Shown: positions 8,719 through 10,205 of the stretch, piece by piece
Numbering within the stretch: position 1 is the stretch's first letter
Layout: every line of letters begins with the position of its first letter
DNA from: Chloroflexota bacterium
GTDB taxonomy: Bacteria > Chloroflexota > Anaerolineae > UBA4142
Direction: 5' to 3'
NCBI GenBank assembly: GCA_016199405.1
Contig: JACQGS010000275.1
Location: forward strand, 1 to 10,205
DNA length: 10,205 nt
Made by a program: the position numbers and the translations under genes
Notes under the pieces: model-generated
Database searches by the model: none
What the model saw: the letters and a program-made list of their open reading frames with translations, nothing else
What the model was told of the DNA's origin: nothing

Positions 8719-9333
8719 GTGAATCCGCGTGTAACGCTCCTGGTCGTCGCGGCTTTTCTCGCGCTGTTGGGCTACGTGATGTTTGTCGATTCCGACAAGC
8801 CGGCGGTGCAATTGAACGCGACGCCGACAAAGACGAGCGTGGCGAAGCCGTACATCTTTCCGGTCAGTCCGAGCGATATCAAAGCCATGCAGGTACGCGA
8901 TTTGCGCGCGGCGCGCGAAGTGAAATTAGCGAACAGCGATGCCGGCTGGCAAGTGGAAAAACCGGAAGCAAAAACCGGCGATGATTTCAAAATTACGCAG
9001 ATGTTGAATCGGGTGATTACGCTGCAATCGACGCGCGTGATCACGACCGCGAATGATCTCAAACCGTTTGGATTTGCGCCGGCGCAGTTCGAAGCGCGCA
9101 TCACGATGAAGGATGGCACCGAGTACGGCATCCTCATCGGCGACAAAACGCCGGGCGGGAACGATTACTATGCCGTGCATACCGGCAGTTCGCTGGTCTT
9201 TACGCTCGCAACCAGTTTGATCGACGATCTCATGCTTTGGTTTGATGCGCCGCCGTATCAACCAACGCCGACGCCAACATTCACGCCAACGCCGGCAGTC
9301 ACTCCGACACCGAGCGCGACACCGACACCCTAA
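8719..9333 (+). CDS. Membrane-anchored DUF4340 protein with C-terminal Pro/Thr tail
   Basis: A 204-residue protein: one N-terminal membrane segment (about 5-22), a spacer, then a DUF4340-type domain (about 50-178, with LKPFGF and ITMKDGTEYGILIGDKTPGGNDYYA-like motifs) that should lie outside the membrane. The C-terminus (about 181-204) is almost only Thr and Pro and ends at the stop with no domain after it. The start is GTG 8719, one base after the gldG-like stop, with GGAGGAG at 8704-8710. DUF4340 genes often follow gldG-like genes, so a shared complex is likely; its molecular role is unknown. The bare C-terminal tail is odd, since such stretches usually link two domains. Confidence 0.85.
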   Translation: MNPRVTLLVVAAFLALLGYVMFVDSDKPAVQLNATPTKTSVAKPYIFPVSPSDIKAMQVRDLRAAREVKLANSDAGWQVEKPEAKTGDDFKITQMLNRVITLQSTRVITTANDLKPFGFAPAQFEARITMKDGTEYGILIGDKTPGGNDYYAVHTGSSLVFTLATSLIDDLMLWFDAPPYQPTPTPTFTPTPAVTPTPSATPTP

Positions 9334-9357
9334 ACATCCGTTTCAAGAAAATCTTTG

Positions 9358-9402
9358 GGACGCGGATTATTTCAATCCGTTTTTCTGCGTTGATCCGCGT
9401 CC
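9358..9402 (+). terminator. Inverted repeat after the Gld-type operon, probable terminator
   Basis: GGACGCGGAT (9358-9367) and ATCCGCGTCC (9393-9402) are perfect 10-bp inverted repeats around a 25-base loop. Downstream is TAATTTTCTTTTTGACTTTT, a T-rich run as expected for an intrinsic terminator. The loop is long and contains AATCCG, which could pair alternatively with CGGATT at 9363-9368. The motif also resembles dispersed repeats in other bacteria. Confidence 0.6.
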
Positions 9403-9413
9403 TAATTTTCTTT

Positions 9414-9442
9414 TTGACTTTTCGGTTCACCGCGCATAAAAT
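9414..9442 (+). promoter_or_regulatory. Sigma70-type promoter of tRNA-Leu
   Basis: TTGACT (9414-9419) and TAAAAT (9437-9442) are separated by 17 bp, matching -35 and -10 consensus closely. The expected start is near 9449, about 9 bases before the mature tRNA 5' end. Confidence 0.75.
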
Positions 9443-9457
9443 CCGATTTGAAGATGC

Positions 9458-9543
9458 GGGCTGGTGGCGAAATGGCAGCCGCGAAGGACTTAAAATCCTT
9501 TGGTGGACAACCCACCGTGTGGGTTCGACTCCCTCCCAGCCCA
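9458..9543 (+). tRNA. tRNA-Leu(UAA)
   Basis: Class II tRNA with a long variable arm. The acceptor stem GGGCTGG (9458-9464) pairs perfectly with CCAGCCC (9536-9542), discriminator A at 9543. The anticodon stem AAGGA/TCCTT encloses the loop CTTAAAA, giving anticodon UAA. The variable arm forms GGTGG/CCACC. The T arm has loop TTCGACT with a single T-T mismatch in its stem. CC but not CCA follows in the genome, so the 3' end is probably completed after transcription. Confidence 0.96.
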
Positions 9544-9555
9544 CCTATCCCCCAA

Positions 9556-9577
9556 CCCCTTCCCTAAAGGGAAGGGG
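9556..9577. repeat. Hairpin repeat downstream of tRNA-Leu
   Basis: CCCCTTCCC (9556-9564), loop TAAA, GGGAAGGGG (9569-9577): a perfect 9-bp stem 12 bp after the tRNA. No T-run follows on the plus strand. The motif resembles a widely dispersed bacterial intergenic repeat. Confidence 0.75.
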
Positions 9578-9587
9578 AGAAAAAATA

Positions 9588-9619
9588 AAAACGGCTTTCC
9601 AATTTCGAAGAGCCGTTTT
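9588..9619. terminator. Bidirectional terminator between tRNA-Leu and hsdM
   Basis: AAAACGGCT (9588-9596) and AGCCGTTTT (9611-9619) form a perfect 9-bp stem. Read on the plus strand it ends in GCCGTTTTG and can stop the tRNA transcript. Read on the minus strand it is followed by a long run of T (TTTTTATTTTTTC), an excellent terminator 5 bp after the HsdM stop. Confidence 0.85.
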
Positions 9620-9624
9620 GTATT

Positions 9625-10205
9625 CTACATCGCTTTCAACCGCGCCAGTGCGTCCGCGATTTCTTTTTGCTTTGCTTCGATGATCGTGTAGAGGTCAGCG
9701 GGTGTGCGCGTGTCGGTTTCGCTCTTGCCGCGTGGGTTCACGGCTTTCAAATCAAAATTCTTTTTCAAATCCTCCGCGCGCACGTTCCAACTCTTGTCCG
9801 TTTCGGGTTTGGTCGGCAACAGTTGGAAAAATTCCTCGAAATGCACGAGCGTGAGCGGCTGCTTCTTCGTCATCTTGATGTTGGACAAATCATAGTACCA
9901 AACGGATTCAGTTTGCTTGCCCTTGGTGAAGAAAAGCAGATTCGTTTTGACGCCCCCGCCCGCTTGCAAGAAACTCCGCTCGGCAAACTGACGATGCAGA
10001 ACAAATCGCACTCGTCGAGCAGTTTGCGTTTGGTTTGCACGAATGCCTGCTCGTTCGTGCGGAAGAGCACGCCCTCATCCATCACGATGCCGCACGTGCC
10101 GCCATCTTTGAGCGCGCTGATGACATGTTGCAAAAATAAAACTTGCGTCGCGCTCGTTTTGTACGCAAAGCGCGTTTGCGCGTCTTTGCCTTCCTTGCCG
10201 CCGAA
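9625..10205 (-). pseudogene. hsdM: Type I restriction-modification N6-adenine methyltransferase subunit, C-terminal part, frameshifted
   Basis: Minus-strand gene entering from beyond 10205. Frame 1 covers 10205 to about 9972, starting FGGKEGK and running through TSATQVLFLQHVISAL, GIVMDEGVLFR and CIVSLPSGV. Frame 2 continues from about 9971 to the TAG at 9625-9627, with LQAGGGVKTNLLFFTKG and WYYDLS, and a C-terminal stretch ending DALARLKAM. Together they read as one HsdM N6-Mtase domain; adding one base to the TTT at 9973-9971 (AAA on the plus strand) joins GVF to LQAGGG. HsdM methylates adenine with S-adenosylmethionine, in complex with HsdS. The window begins at the F that in relatives follows NPP of the catalytic NPPF motif. 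It is unclear whether the shift is a real mutation or a sequencing error in a short run. No HsdS or HsdR gene lies downstream; they could be upstream, outside the window. Confidence 0.85.

Noticed and set aside
5447..9333. A gliding-motility machinery
   Set aside because: Only GldA/F/G-like proteins are present. The other gliding and type IX secretion genes are absent from the window, and these families occur in many non-gliding bacteria.

Overview
The window looks like a piece of a moderately GC-rich bacterial chromosome. The best guess is Chloroflexota, Anaerolineae-like, at moderate confidence. That guess rests on Thr/Pro-rich linkers of the TPTPT type in two unrelated envelope proteins, several families of short palindromic intergenic repeats, GltX and GlnS side by side, and a RsbW/RsbV-like pair. 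No taxonomic marker settles it.

Layout: (1) 54-847 holds a two-gene partner-switching module, an anti-sigma-factor-type HATPase kinase followed by a STAS antagonist. (2) 914-5139 is a probable operon: a membrane-anchored M23 peptidase-like protein, glutamyl-tRNA synthetase (its ATG overlaps the preceding stop) and glutaminyl-tRNA synthetase. It starts from an extended -10 box almost on top of the first start codon. (3) 5140-5446 has no gene. It contains a 156-bp MITE-like palindromic repeat and a second hairpin just before a strong Shine-Dalgarno sequence. (4) 5447-9333 is a four-gene operon encoding a Gld-type ABC transporter: GldA-like ATPase, GldF-like permease, GldG-like auxiliary membrane protein, and a membrane-anchored DUF4340 protein with a Pro/Thr tail. 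(5) 9458-9543 is tRNA-Leu(UAA) with its own sigma70-type promoter. (6) After a repeat hairpin and a bidirectional terminator, the C-terminal part of a type I restriction-modification methyltransferase (HsdM) runs in on the minus strand. It carries a one-base frameshift and is cut by the window edge.

Working together: ATPase, permease, GldG and DUF4340 very probably form one membrane complex, with ATPase and permease driving an extracytoplasmic GldG/DUF4340 module whose substrate is unknown. GltX and GlnS charge tRNA-Glu and tRNA-Gln directly. The HATPase and STAS proteins should bind each other; their target and phosphatase are not in view.

The most distinctive non-coding signal is the palindromic repeats. 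Two families are each present twice, one with compensatory base-pair changes between copies. Two copies contain the stop codon of the gene in front of them. I see no CRISPR array, prophage or transposase.
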